Shown here piece after piece: positions 1-7,997 of a DNA stretch of 64,000 nucleotides. The number at the start of each line of letters is the position of its first letter. Within the stretch, counting starts at the first letter, position 1. Origin of the DNA: Chitinophaga pinensis (GTDB taxonomy: Bacteria; Bacteroidota; Bacteroidia; UBA4408); contig CAMAVS010000001.1 in assembly GCA_945861665.1 (NCBI GenBank), forward strand, positions 62,001 through 126,000. The letters run 5' to 3'. The notes beneath the pieces were generated by a model. That model searched no databases, was not told the origin of the DNA, and saw only the letters and a list, made by a program, of their open reading frames with translations. The position numbers and the translations under genes are program-made.

Positions 1-634
1 TGTAAGCACCTTTCTTATCAATTTTAGTTTCGTAAATATCTGTAAAACTTTGACCTGTAGTTCCATCAGCCGAATTTCCGGTTGCACCTTCACGCGCTGA
101 AGTAAAGTATAGGGTTAAGTATTTTCTGTCTGCAAATGTTGGCGAAAAATCTTGGAATTTACCATTTATTTGAGCAGCGTTGTTAACTTCATAACGAGTC
201 GGATTGTCTTTCCACTTTTGAGCCATTTCACAAGACTTAGCTCCTTCAGTTCCTCTAACATCAGAAGGTACAGCTTTAGCATATTCATTGTAATCAACAA
301 TTGCCTCACTGTATTTTTCATTTATCTTTTTAGCATCTGCTAAATATAAGGTTGCAATTGGATTAGGGTATTTTGCTTTAATAGCTTTTGCAAACCAAAC
401 TTCAGCTTGTTTAGGATCGTTCACTAAACGATAGCAATCAGCTGTTTTGAAAGTCATCTCAGCCTTTTTAGTCTTATTCTTTTCTTTAGTAGCTGCTTTT
501 TTGTACAATTCAATAGCATTGAAATACTGATTAGAATTATACATTTTATCTGCCTCTTTATTCTGAGCACTTAGTGTGGTAAAACCACTAGCAAAAAATA
601 AAGCAACAACAGTAAACAATTTGACAATTTTCAT
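1..634 (-). CDS. PorE-like/OmpA-family protein, N-terminal part (cut by window edge)
   Basis: I translated the reverse strand from the ATG at 634; the frame stays open to the window edge, giving about 211 residues. It starts with a signal peptide ending near LSAQ (about residue 24). Next come TPR-like helices (ADKMYNSNQYFNAIELYKKA) and then the start of a PD40-type beta-propeller (FSPTFADRKYLTLYFTSAREG). In this phylum, signal peptide, TPR and PD40 propeller, usually followed by a C-terminal OmpA peptidoglycan-binding domain, is the layout of PorE/PG1058-like type IX secretion or gliding proteins. The OmpA domain would lie outside the window, so the family assignment is inferred from the N-terminal half. 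A good promoter lies just upstream. Confidence 0.75.
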   Translation of the reverse strand, partial: MKIVKLFTVVALFFASGFTTLSAQNKEADKMYNSNQYFNAIELYKKAATKEKNKTKKAEMTFKTADCYRLVNDPKQAEVWFAKAIKAKYPNPIATLYLADAKKINEKYSEAIVDYNEYAKAVPSDVRGTEGAKSCEMAQKWKDNPTRYEVNNAAQINGKFQDFSPTFADRKYLTLYFTSAREGATGNSADGTTGQSFTDIYETKIDKKGAY

Positions 635-669
635 AATTTCTTTTTTTTTGGTTATACAATTTCGCGGTG

Positions 670-700
670 CTAAGATAAACAAATTATTTAAGCAAACAAA
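670..700 (-). promoter_or_regulatory. Bacteroidota-type promoter for the PorE-like gene
   Basis: On the reverse strand a TTTG (697-700) is followed after 19 nt by TATCTTAG (670-677), close to the phylum consensus TTTG / TAnnTTTG. The start codon at 634 lies about 36 nt downstream of the -7 box. The match and spacing are visible; activity is inferred. Confidence 0.55.
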
Positions 701-810
701 TAAATACTGTTTATTTTTTATCAAATAAGTTATTTATTTATTAAATTAAAACTAATTAATAGTTAATAGCATTTAATGATAAATGCATATTAATTTCAGT
801 ATGGAAACGG

Positions 811-1089
811 CTATAATAAATTTAATTTTTCAATGAAATTAATTGTCATTTCGCTTAATTCCTCTTTTACCTCCGCATAACACTTTTTTACCTCAGATCT
901 TGTCGTTAATTTTTGAGCAGCATTAATTTTACCTATTAACGAGTCAGCGACTTCCACCACTTCATCTATAATAGCTTCAACTTCCTTCTCATTTTGACCT
1001 TTATTACGGTACAGTGATTCGTAACATTCATAAATTACGTCAGCGAGTAATTCATTGATATCCTTTTTTATTTGTCTTCGATTTGCCAT
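811..1089 (-). CDS. small conserved-type hypothetical protein, 92 aa
   Basis: A 92-residue, soluble, mostly helical, charged protein with no signal peptide or membrane segment. The acidic central part (EKEVEAIIDEVVEVADSL) and basic patches (RRQIKKDI, TTRSEVKKCY) suggest a helical bundle. I do not recognise a named family. It starts 27 nt after the valS stop on the same strand, so it is probably the second gene of a valS transcript. No terminator was seen between the two. Confidence 0.7.
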   Translation of the reverse strand: MANRRQIKKDINELLADVIYECYESLYRNKGQNEKEVEAIIDEVVEVADSLIGKINAAQKLTTRSEVKKCYAEVKEELSEMTINFIEKLNLL

Positions 1090-1116
1090 TTTTTATGATA
1101 TTTGTTACAGTTTATA

Positions 1117-3753
1117 TTATTTTAATGTACTTAATTGCTCCTCTATAACCTTTATTTTAGCCAATGCATCTGTTTGCTTTTTACGTTCATTGCCTAACAA
1201 TTCGGGTTTTGCATTTGATACAAATTTTTCATTTGTTAATTTTTTCAAAACACTTTCTAAAAAACCTTTATTGTATTGTAATTCTTTTAATAAGCGATCT
1301 CTCTCAACAATTGTATCAATATTTTGAGATATAGGAACATAAAACTCGGCATTATTTACTAAAAAGGAGTTTGCCCCATCAACCTTTTCATTTACATATT
1401 TAAAACTTTTTAAGTTGCACAATTTCAAAATAATTACATCATATATATTAATAATTTCACTTTGATTTACTTTTTTAAACACTTCTAACTTTTCTTTTGG
1501 AGAAATATTTTTTTGTTTACGAATGTTTCTAATATTCGTAATAACCTCCGTAACTATCTCAAAATCTTTTAAAATTATTCTATTTTTATTGCTAGTTGCG
1601 GGCCATTCTTCAACAATTAGACACTCTTTCTCATTACGTTCTGATATTAAATGCCATATTTCTTCTGTAATAAAAGGCATAAAAGGATGCAACACTTTTA
1701 ATATTTTTTCAAAAAAAGCAATCGTTGTATCATATGTTTCTTTATCTACAGACAATGACTTACCATCTACAAATTCCGGTTTAATCATTTCCAAATACCA
1801 AGCACAGAAGTCGTCCCAAACCAATTTGTAAGTCGCCATCAAAGCTTCGCTCATTCTGTATTTCGAATACAAATCATTGATAATATCCAACTGTGCATTG
1901 AATTTTGCATCAAACCATTGAATTGCAATCTTATTTATTTCATTTTGTTGAGTATCAACAGCATGCTCCCATCCGTTAATCAACCTAAAAGCATTCCAAA
2001 TTTTATTTGAAAAATTCCTTCCTTGTTCACTATAGCTTTCATCAAACAATAAATCATTTCCTGCAGGAGCACATAAAAGCATTCCCACCCGCACACCATC
2101 TGCCCCGTATTTTTCTATCAACTCAATAGGGTCAGGAGAGTTTCCTAATTGTTTGCTCATTTTACGACCTTTTTTATCGCGGACAATTCCTGTCAGATAA
2201 ACATTGTTAAATGGTTTTTCCCCTCTGTATTCGTATCCTGCAATAATCATTCGTGCAATCCAGAAAAATAAAATATCTGGGCCAGTTACTAAATCATTTG
2301 TTGGATAATAATAGTTGATGTCCTTTCCATCTGGATTTTTAAAACCATCGAAAACACTTATCGGCCACAACCATGAGGAAAACCAAGTATCTAATACATC
2401 TTCATCCTGTTTTAGCTGTTGAATGTTGGATCTTGGATGTTGGACTTTATAGGCAGCTAAAGCCTTAACGTGAGTCTTAGCAACAACCGTATTTCCTTTA
2501 TCATCGTACCAAGCCGGAATTTGTTGTCCCCACCATAACTGACGGGAAATACACCAATCTTGTACATTCTCCATCCAATGCTTGTAAGTATTTATGAACT
2601 TTTCAGGAATCAATTTTATCTCACCATTCAACACATTCTCTAAGGCCGGTTTTGAAATAGTATCCATTTTTAAAAACCATTGCATTGACAGCTTCGGCTC
2701 AATCACTGCATTTGTACGTTCACTGTATCCTACTTTGTTTTTAATGTCTTCAATTTTCACCATCTGCCCCATCTCTTCCAAATCTTGCGCAATTTTTTTA
2801 CGAACAATGAAGCGATCTTCGCCAATGTAAAATTGAGCAGCAGCATTCATTTTACCATCTGATGCAATTGTATCAATTACATCCAACTTGTGCTTTATGC
2901 CAAGATTGTAATCGTTGATATCATGTGCAGGTGTTACCTTTAATGCACCTGTTCCAAATTCCAAATCAATATATGTATCAAAAATAACGGGCACCGAACG
3001 GTTTACCATTGGAATGATACAGCGTTTGCCTTTTAGATGTTTGTAGCGTTCATCCTCAGGATGGACGCATACAGCGGTATCACCCAATATTGTTTCGGGG
3101 CGAGTTGTTGCAACCGTAATCCAGCCATCTGCTTCTCCTTCAATCTTATATCGTACATAATACAACTTAGAATTTACTTCTTTGTGAATCACTTCCTCAT
3201 CCGAAACAGCAGTCAACCCTTTCGGATCCCAATTCACCATTCGTACACCGCGATAAATTTGTCCTTTATTATACAAGTCTATAAATACATCGATTACAGC
3301 TTCGCTCAAATCTCCTTCCATCGTAAAACGCGTGCGATCCCAATCACAAGACGCCCCTAATTTTTCAAGTTGTTTAAGGATAATCCCTCCGTATTTTACT
3401 TTCCATTCCCAAGCGTGTTTTAAAAAATCTTCACGAGACAGGTCTGTTTTCTTTATTCCCTTTTCTGCTAATAATGCTACCACTTTTGCTTCGGTAGCAA
3501 TTGAAGCGTGGTCAGTTCCAGGAACCCAGCAAGCATTTTTACCTTGCATACGTGCTCTGCGAATCAACACATCTTGTATGGTATTGTTTAACATATGCCC
3601 CATATGCAACACTCCTGTAACGTTTGGAGGGGGTATTACAATGGTATATGGCTCACGTTCATCGGGAATGGATTTGAAAAATTTATGCTTTATCCAATGG
3701 GCATACCATTTGTCTTCTACAGGTTTTGGGTCGTATATTTTTGGAATTTCCAT
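1117..3753 (-). CDS. valS: valyl-tRNA synthetase
   Basis: Class I aminoacyl-tRNA synthetase charging tRNA-Val in the cytoplasm. At 878 residues it has the usual length for this phylum. The HIGH-type motif is HMGH at about 50-53 in the context PPPNVTGVLHMGH, and the KMSKS-type motif is KMSKQ near 528. The large insert between them is the editing domain that clears mischarged Thr, and the C-terminal 70 residues form the ValS coiled-coil tRNA-binding arm. The stretch near residues 436-448 (QHPRSNIQQ) looks unlike the rest and resembles a translated intergenic repeat; see findings. A TAGCTTTG -7-like box lies at 3791-3798. It is followed by the small gene at 811-1089. Confidence 0.97.
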   Translation of the reverse strand: MEIPKIYDPKPVEDKWYAHWIKHKFFKSIPDEREPYTIVIPPPNVTGVLHMGHMLNNTIQDVLIRRARMQGKNACWVPGTDHASIATEAKVVALLAEKGIKKTDLSREDFLKHAWEWKVKYGGIILKQLEKLGASCDWDRTRFTMEGDLSEAVIDVFIDLYNKGQIYRGVRMVNWDPKGLTAVSDEEVIHKEVNSKLYYVRYKIEGEADGWITVATTRPETILGDTAVCVHPEDERYKHLKGKRCIIPMVNRSVPVIFDTYIDLEFGTGALKVTPAHDINDYNLGIKHKLDVIDTIASDGKMNAAAQFYIGEDRFIVRKKIAQDLEEMGQMVKIEDIKNKVGYSERTNAVIEPKLSMQWFLKMDTISKPALENVLNGEIKLIPEKFINTYKHWMENVQDWCISRQLWWGQQIPAWYDDKGNTVVAKTHVKALAAYKVQHPRSNIQQLKQDEDVLDTWFSSWLWPISVFDGFKNPDGKDINYYYPTNDLVTGPDILFFWIARMIIAGYEYRGEKPFNNVYLTGIVRDKKGRKMSKQLGNSPDPIELIEKYGADGVRVGMLLCAPAGNDLLFDESYSEQGRNFSNKIWNAFRLINGWEHAVDTQQNEINKIAIQWFDAKFNAQLDIINDLYSKYRMSEALMATYKLVWDDFCAWYLEMIKPEFVDGKSLSVDKETYDTTIAFFEKILKVLHPFMPFITEEIWHLISERNEKECLIVEEWPATSNKNRIILKDFEIVTEVITNIRNIRKQKNISPKEKLEVFKKVNQSEIINIYDVIILKLCNLKSFKYVNEKVDGANSFLVNNAEFYVPISQNIDTIVERDRLLKELQYNKGFLESVLKKLTNEKFVSNAKPELLGNERKKQTDALAKIKVIEEQLSTLK

Positions 3754-3874
3754 TTTTTTTTTTTTTCTTCGTGCATAGTTGATGAATATGCAAAGCTATT
3801 AATTTTTAGTTTTTGTGATTTAAACAATGATGGCACGATTTATGCCGTAATGTTACGTTAAAATAAAGGATTTT

Positions 3875-4369
3875 ATGAAAAAACTATTTTTAATTGCTTG
3901 CGCTTTGTTTGTTAACTCGCTTGTTGTAAAGGGGCAAACACCATCGTCTACTACGATTACTCCAGCACCCGCTACTATAACCGCGACCAATCCAAATGCG
4001 CCAGAGATAACTTTTGATAAGGACATTCACGATTTTGGAACCATAGAAAATGGAGGTGATGGCACCTATGAATTTAGGTTTAAAAATACAGGGAAGGAAC
4101 CTTTAATTATTAGCAGCGCAAAAGCTTCTTGTGGATGTACTGTTCCTACTTGGCCAAAAGAACCAATACTAGTTGGGAAATTGTCAACAATAAAAGTAAT
4201 GTACGACACCAAAAGAACCGGAAGTTTCACAAAACAAGTTACTATTACTTCCAATGCAAAGACTGCAAATAAAATAATTACCATAAAAGGTGTGGTTAAA
4301 GCCGCCCCAGTTGAAGAAACCTTTCCGGCAAAAAAAACGAACCCCGGATCACCTTTTGAAAATAAATAA
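3875..4369 (+). CDS. secreted DUF1573 protein, copy 1
   Basis: 164 residues with a signal peptide ending at about residue 21 (VKGQ) and one DUF1573 domain (about 45-145), an immunoglobulin-like fold common in Bacteroidota. The family's hallmark sequence FKNTGKEPL...SCGCTVPTWPKEPI is present, with two Cys in CGC. The function of the family is unknown; it is thought to act at the cell surface or in the periplasm. It lies 41 bp before a second DUF1573 gene on the same strand, and the two share identical core motifs, which points to a local duplication. The start is the ATG giving a good signal peptide. Confidence 0.9.
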   Translation: MKKLFLIACALFVNSLVVKGQTPSSTTITPAPATITATNPNAPEITFDKDIHDFGTIENGGDGTYEFRFKNTGKEPLIISSAKASCGCTVPTWPKEPILVGKLSTIKVMYDTKRTGSFTKQVTITSNAKTANKIITIKGVVKAAPVEETFPAKKTNPGSPFENK

Positions 4370-4410
4370 AATTAAAAAACAAAAAACAACTAATCTAAAA
4401 ACACCAAACA

Positions 4411-4920
4411 ATGAAAAAATCAATTTTATCTCTAAGTTTTGTATTCTTTACTATTCTTGCAGTTAATGCTCAAAGCACTACAACTCCTGCTACTGTCATG
4501 GTGGCTACAGCTCCAGTGGAAAATCCGAATGCTCCTGATCTTAAGTTTGAATCTGAAACATTAGATTACGGTACAATCGAACACAATGCTAACGGAGACA
4601 GAGAATTTAAATTCAAAAATACAGGTAAAGAACCTCTAATCATTACAAATTGCCAAGGTTCTTGTGGATGTACTGTTCCTACTTGGCCCAAAGAGCCTAT
4701 AAAGCCAGGTGCTTCTGCAGCCATTAAAGTTCACTATGCAACTGATAGAGTTGGTGCTTTTGAAAAAACAATTACCGTTAATTCAAACGCTAAAACACCG
4801 GTTAAGGTTATTAAAATTAAAGGGGTTGTTAAGCCAGACCCAACAGCTGCAGCAGGAACCGTAACACCTTCACCTGCACCTGCAACGGCTACTCCGATAG
4901 CTTCACCTGATAAAAAATAG
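4411..4920 (+). CDS. secreted DUF1573 protein, copy 2
   Basis: 169 residues with signal peptide MKKSILSLSF...VNAQ (cleavage about residue 21), a DUF1573 domain (about 48-148) and a Pro/Ala/Thr-rich low-complexity tail. It is a paralogue of the preceding gene: both contain FKNTGKEPLII and CGCTVPTWPKEPI, while the signal peptides and tails differ. The pair is probably co-transcribed, ending at the strong hairpin 26 bp downstream. No precise role can be given. Confidence 0.9.
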   Translation: MKKSILSLSFVFFTILAVNAQSTTTPATVMVATAPVENPNAPDLKFESETLDYGTIEHNANGDREFKFKNTGKEPLIITNCQGSCGCTVPTWPKEPIKPGASAAIKVHYATDRVGAFEKTITVNSNAKTPVKVIKIKGVVKPDPTAAAGTVTPSPAPATATPIASPDKK

Positions 4921-4937
4921 TAAAAAATAATATTTAT

Positions 4938-4945
4938 TACTTTTG
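4938..4945 (+). promoter_or_regulatory. -7-like box just before the terminator hairpin
   Basis: TACTTTTG fits the TAnnTTTG consensus and is the only -7-like box I noticed in the 68 bp between the DUF1573 gene and the aminotransferase. No clear TTTG is seen at the -33 position. If used, transcription would start inside the following hairpin. Confidence 0.3.
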
Positions 4946-4978
4946 TCCCGAACAGAACTAATTCTGTTCGGGATTTTT
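4946..4978 (+). terminator. rho-independent terminator after the DUF1573 pair
   Basis: A perfect 12-bp stem (4946-4957 with 4962-4973) with a 4-nt loop is followed by TTTTT. It ends 10 bp before the start codon of the next gene, so it also sits in that gene's leader region. Confidence 0.9.
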
Positions 4979-4988
4979 ATTTTATTTT

Positions 4989-6188
4989 ATGCCAAAAATT
5001 TCAAAAAAAGGTGAATCAATGCCTTCATCACCCATAAGGAAATTAGTTCCTTATGCAGAAAAAGCTAAATCAGAAGGAAAAAAAATTTATCACTTAAACA
5101 TCGGCCAACCAGATATTGAAACACCGGATACGATGCTAAATGCTATCAAGAACTTCAGTCCGAAAGTTGTTGAATACAGTCACAGTGCTGGAGTAGAAAG
5201 CTATAGAAAGAAATTGGCAAAATATTATAACACTTTTAATATTGATATTGATTATACCGAAATTATGATTACCACAGGTGGCTCGGAGGCGATAGAAATT
5301 GCTCTTATGGCTTGCTTAAACAATGGTGATGAGCTCATTATTCCAGAACCATTTTATGCAAATTACAATGGATTTGCTTGCCAAGCAGATGTAAAAATTG
5401 TTCCAGTTTGTTCTTATATTGAAAATGGGTTTGCGTTGCCACCCATAAGCGAATTCGAAAAAAAAATTACGCCTAAAACAAAGGCTATAATGATTTGTAA
5501 TCCAGGAAACCCAACAGGATACTTATACTCGCGGGAAGAACTAGAATCATTGAAGGAATTGGTTTTTAAGTATGATTTATTTCTTTTCTCAGATGAAGTG
5601 TACAAAGAGTTTTGTTACGATAATAAAGAGTACGTATCAGTAATGCATCTTAAAGGAATAGATAACAATGTTGTATTGATGGATTCTATATCCAAAAGAT
5701 ACAGTGCTTGTGGAGCTAGGATTGGTGCATTGATATCAAAGAATAAAGAAGTAATGAATACAGCCTTGAAATTTGCGCAAGCGCGTTTAAGTCCGCCTAC
5801 ATTTGGACAGGTAGCAGCCGAAGCCGCTATTGATACTCCACAGTCGTATTTTGATGGAGTAAAAAAGGAATACGTTGCCAGAAGGGATTTTGTAATAGAG
5901 AAGCTAAACAAAATGGACAATGTTTTTTGTCCGAATCCCAGTGGTTCATTTTATTGTATTGCACGTTTGCCAATTGACAATGCAGATAAATTTTGCCAAT
6001 GGTTATTAGAAGATTTTAGCTATAAAGGACAAACTGTAATGCTTGCACCTGCAACAGGTTTTTACTCTACACCGGGTGCCGGAATTAACGAGGTAAGAAT
6101 TGCATACGTGTTGAATATTGAATCATTAAAAAATGCAATGGAATGCTTAAGCGAAGCATTGAAAGTTTATCCTGGAAGAGTACAATAA
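4989..6188 (+). CDS. PLP-dependent class I/II aminotransferase
   Basis: Fold-type I aminotransferase of 399 residues, aspartate/aromatic aminotransferase-like. Visible hallmarks are NIGQPDIETPD near 34-44, the GGSEAIEIAL cofactor-loop region, CNPGNPTGYLYS, the SDEVYKEF Asp and the PLP-binding lysine in SISKRYSACGARIG. The C-terminal part includes GSFYCIARLP and an arginine in NEVRIAYVL that would bind the substrate carboxylate. The substrate cannot be set from sequence. A second aminotransferase of the same superfamily lies at 35159-36352. The gene starts just 10 bp after a terminator and ends 7 bp before the next one, so it looks monocistronic. Confidence 0.92.
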   Translation: MPKISKKGESMPSSPIRKLVPYAEKAKSEGKKIYHLNIGQPDIETPDTMLNAIKNFSPKVVEYSHSAGVESYRKKLAKYYNTFNIDIDYTEIMITTGGSEAIEIALMACLNNGDELIIPEPFYANYNGFACQADVKIVPVCSYIENGFALPPISEFEKKITPKTKAIMICNPGNPTGYLYSREELESLKELVFKYDLFLFSDEVYKEFCYDNKEYVSVMHLKGIDNNVVLMDSISKRYSACGARIGALISKNKEVMNTALKFAQARLSPPTFGQVAAEAAIDTPQSYFDGVKKEYVARRDFVIEKLNKMDNVFCPNPSGSFYCIARLPIDNADKFCQWLLEDFSYKGQTVMLAPATGFYSTPGAGINEVRIAYVLNIESLKNAMECLSEALKVYPGRVQ

Positions 6189-6195
6189 TTTTAAT

Positions 6196-6233
6196 AAAAA
6201 AGCGTCCTGCAAATTATTGTAGGACGCTTTTTT
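6196..6233. terminator. bidirectional rho-independent terminator
   Basis: Stem AGCGTCCT/AGGACGCT (6201-6208 with 6221-6228) is flanked by A5 and T-rich runs, giving a usable U-tract on both strands. It separates the aminotransferase (+) from the convergent small lipoprotein gene (-). Confidence 0.88.
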
Positions 6234-6253
6234 ATACCAATTTCACTATATAT

Positions 6254-6430
6254 TTAACCGTGCATCATTGAGCCGGCCATTCTATTTGTCTTTTTTTGAC
6301 GAGCTTTATGTTGTGATTTTGAACCACAATTGGCTTTTGGAGCACAGGACTCCAATACAAATCCAGAAACAGCAAAAGCCATAAATAAAACCATTATTTT
6401 ATAGGTAAATATATTTTTTATTATTTTCAT
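6254..6430 (-). CDS. small predicted lipoprotein, 58 aa
   Basis: A 58-codon reverse-strand frame starting at the ATG at 6430. It reads as a lipoprotein: basic N-terminus (MKIIKN), hydrophobic core (IMVLFMAFAVSGFVL) and lipobox-like LESC with the lipid cysteine at about residue 29. The mature part of about 30 residues is very basic (SQHKARQKKTNR) and ends MAGSMMHG. It ends 21 bp before the shared terminator and has a TAATTTTG box (6465-6472) upstream, both consistent with a real gene. I do not recognise a family. Confidence 0.65.
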   Translation of the reverse strand: MKIIKNIFTYKIMVLFMAFAVSGFVLESCAPKANCGSKSQHKARQKKTNRMAGSMMHG

Positions 6431-6494
6431 TATTAAATTTTAAAACTATGATTTTAATTCAATTCAAAATTAACTGATAAATGCCTAATCGTGC

Positions 6495-6519
6495 TACCGT
6501 TAACTAAATAAAGTGTAAC
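6495..6519. repeat. 25-bp dispersed repeat, copy 1
   Basis: This 25-bp sequence (TACCGT..., ending AAAGTGTAAC) recurs at 12812-12836 with 24 of 25 bases identical, in the same orientation. Both copies lie in non-coding DNA. Confidence 0.7.
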
Positions 6520-6534
6520 TAAATCAAAGCAACT

Positions 6535-7941
6535 TTATGATGGAAATATTTTATTGGGGTTTAGTATATTATTAGGGTCAAATACTTTTTTAATCCCCTT
6601 TTGAAGTTCTATTGTTTTCTTGGAAAATACTATATCAACATATTCCTTTTGAACCCAACCGATTCCGTGTTCCCCAGAAATGGTGCCACCCAATTTTTTG
6701 CATAATTGAAATATTTCTCTTATACCTTTCTGAATTTCATTTTCCCAAAAATATTGACTAAGTTCTCCTTTAATTATGTTTATATGTAGATTACCATCTC
6801 CTGCGTGGCCATAGCAAACAGATTTAAAACCATACTTCTCGCCAATTTGCTTAACGCCTACTATTAATTTTGGAAGCTCTGCTCGAGGCACCACTGTATC
6901 TTCTTCTTTGTAAACAGAATTAGCCCTGACTGCTTCAGCTACTTTTCTTCGAAGTTTCCACAAGTTTTCTTTTTGCTCCGTTGTCTCTGCAAACAATATT
7001 TCATCACAATCAAAAACTTGCATAACTTCTGAAATTTTCTCGCAATCTTTAAACAATGCATCTAAATCATTTCCATCCACTTCAACAAGTAAATGTGCTT
7101 GAATATCAGCTGCTACAAGTATGTTTATTCCTTCATTAAATTTTAAACTCCAATCAATTGCGTCACGTTCCATAAACTCCATAGCTGAGGGTATTATACC
7201 TTGTCGAAAAACTGCAGATACGGATTCACAGGCACTTTCGTAAGATTTAAAAGGAACCAACATTAACAAATTAAACTTTGGATAAGGAATCAGTTTGAAC
7301 ACAATTTTTGTTATTACTCCCAAAGTACCTTCACTTCCCACCATTAACTGCGTTAGGTTATATCCTGTCGAATTTTTCAACACGTTTGCTCCTGTCCATA
7401 TTATTTCACCGGTTGGGAGTACCACTTCTAAGTTAAGTACATACTCTTTTGTTACACCATACTTCACTGCTTTTGGTCCGCCAGAGGACATTGCTAAATT
7501 ACCACCCAAAAAACAACTTCCTTTACTTGCCGGATCGGGAGGATAAAACAAGCCTTTTTCTTTCACTGCTTCTTGGAAAAACTCATTGATAACGCCAGGT
7601 TCAACAGTAGCTTGCAAATTTCGTTCGTCAATTTCAATGATTGAATTAAAGCGCTCCATAGAAAGAATAATCCCTTTACAAACTGGCAATGCAGCACCAC
7701 TAAGCCCGGTACCAGCCCCCCTAGGTGTTATAGCGATTTTGTGTTCGTTACAAATTTTAAGTATTTCAGATATTTCAACCGGTAGTCTCGGTTTTATAAC
7801 CACTTCAGGAAAAAAATTCAAGTCCTCTGTTTCATCGTGCGAACACCTTTCAAGTGATTCATTATCAAGTAAAACGAAACGATCGCCAACAATTTCTTTC
7901 AATCGAAAAATTATTTCAGAACTTATTGCTGTATATGACAT
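6535..7941 (-). CDS. FAD-linked oxidase, GlcD/D-lactate dehydrogenase type
   Basis: 468-residue flavoprotein of the VAO/PCMH family, likely oxidising a 2-hydroxy acid such as glycolate or D-lactate. The N-terminal FAD-binding domain shows ITPRGAGTGLSGAALP (about 71-86), the typical GlcD FAD loop. The C-terminal domain has GHAGDGNLH (about 377) and SGEHGIG (about 427), the family's substrate/metal-site motifs. No iron-sulfur subunit (GlcF) is adjacent and no fused ferredoxin domain is seen, so the electron acceptor is unknown. The length matches stand-alone GlcD. It is transcribed divergently from the YdcF gene, with 56 bp between. Confidence 0.92.
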   Translation of the reverse strand: MSYTAISSEIIFRLKEIVGDRFVLLDNESLERCSHDETEDLNFFPEVVIKPRLPVEISEILKICNEHKIAITPRGAGTGLSGAALPVCKGIILSMERFNSIIEIDERNLQATVEPGVINEFFQEAVKEKGLFYPPDPASKGSCFLGGNLAMSSGGPKAVKYGVTKEYVLNLEVVLPTGEIIWTGANVLKNSTGYNLTQLMVGSEGTLGVITKIVFKLIPYPKFNLLMLVPFKSYESACESVSAVFRQGIIPSAMEFMERDAIDWSLKFNEGINILVAADIQAHLLVEVDGNDLDALFKDCEKISEVMQVFDCDEILFAETTEQKENLWKLRRKVAEAVRANSVYKEEDTVVPRAELPKLIVGVKQIGEKYGFKSVCYGHAGDGNLHINIIKGELSQYFWENEIQKGIREIFQLCKKLGGTISGEHGIGWVQKEYVDIVFSKKTIELQKGIKKVFDPNNILNPNKIFPS

Positions 7942-7951
7942 TGTCTAAAAT

Positions 7952-7981
7952 TTTGTTTCAAAAATACTTATTGTACTTTTG
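7952..7981 (+). promoter_or_regulatory. Bacteroidota-type promoter for the YdcF gene
   Basis: TTTG (7952-7955), an 18-nt spacer and TACTTTTG (7974-7981) match the TTTG/TAnnTTTG consensus well. The start codon at 7998 is only 16 nt after the -7 box, so the leader should be very short. Confidence 0.7.
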
Positions 7982-7997
7982 TTTTTAACCTATTTTT

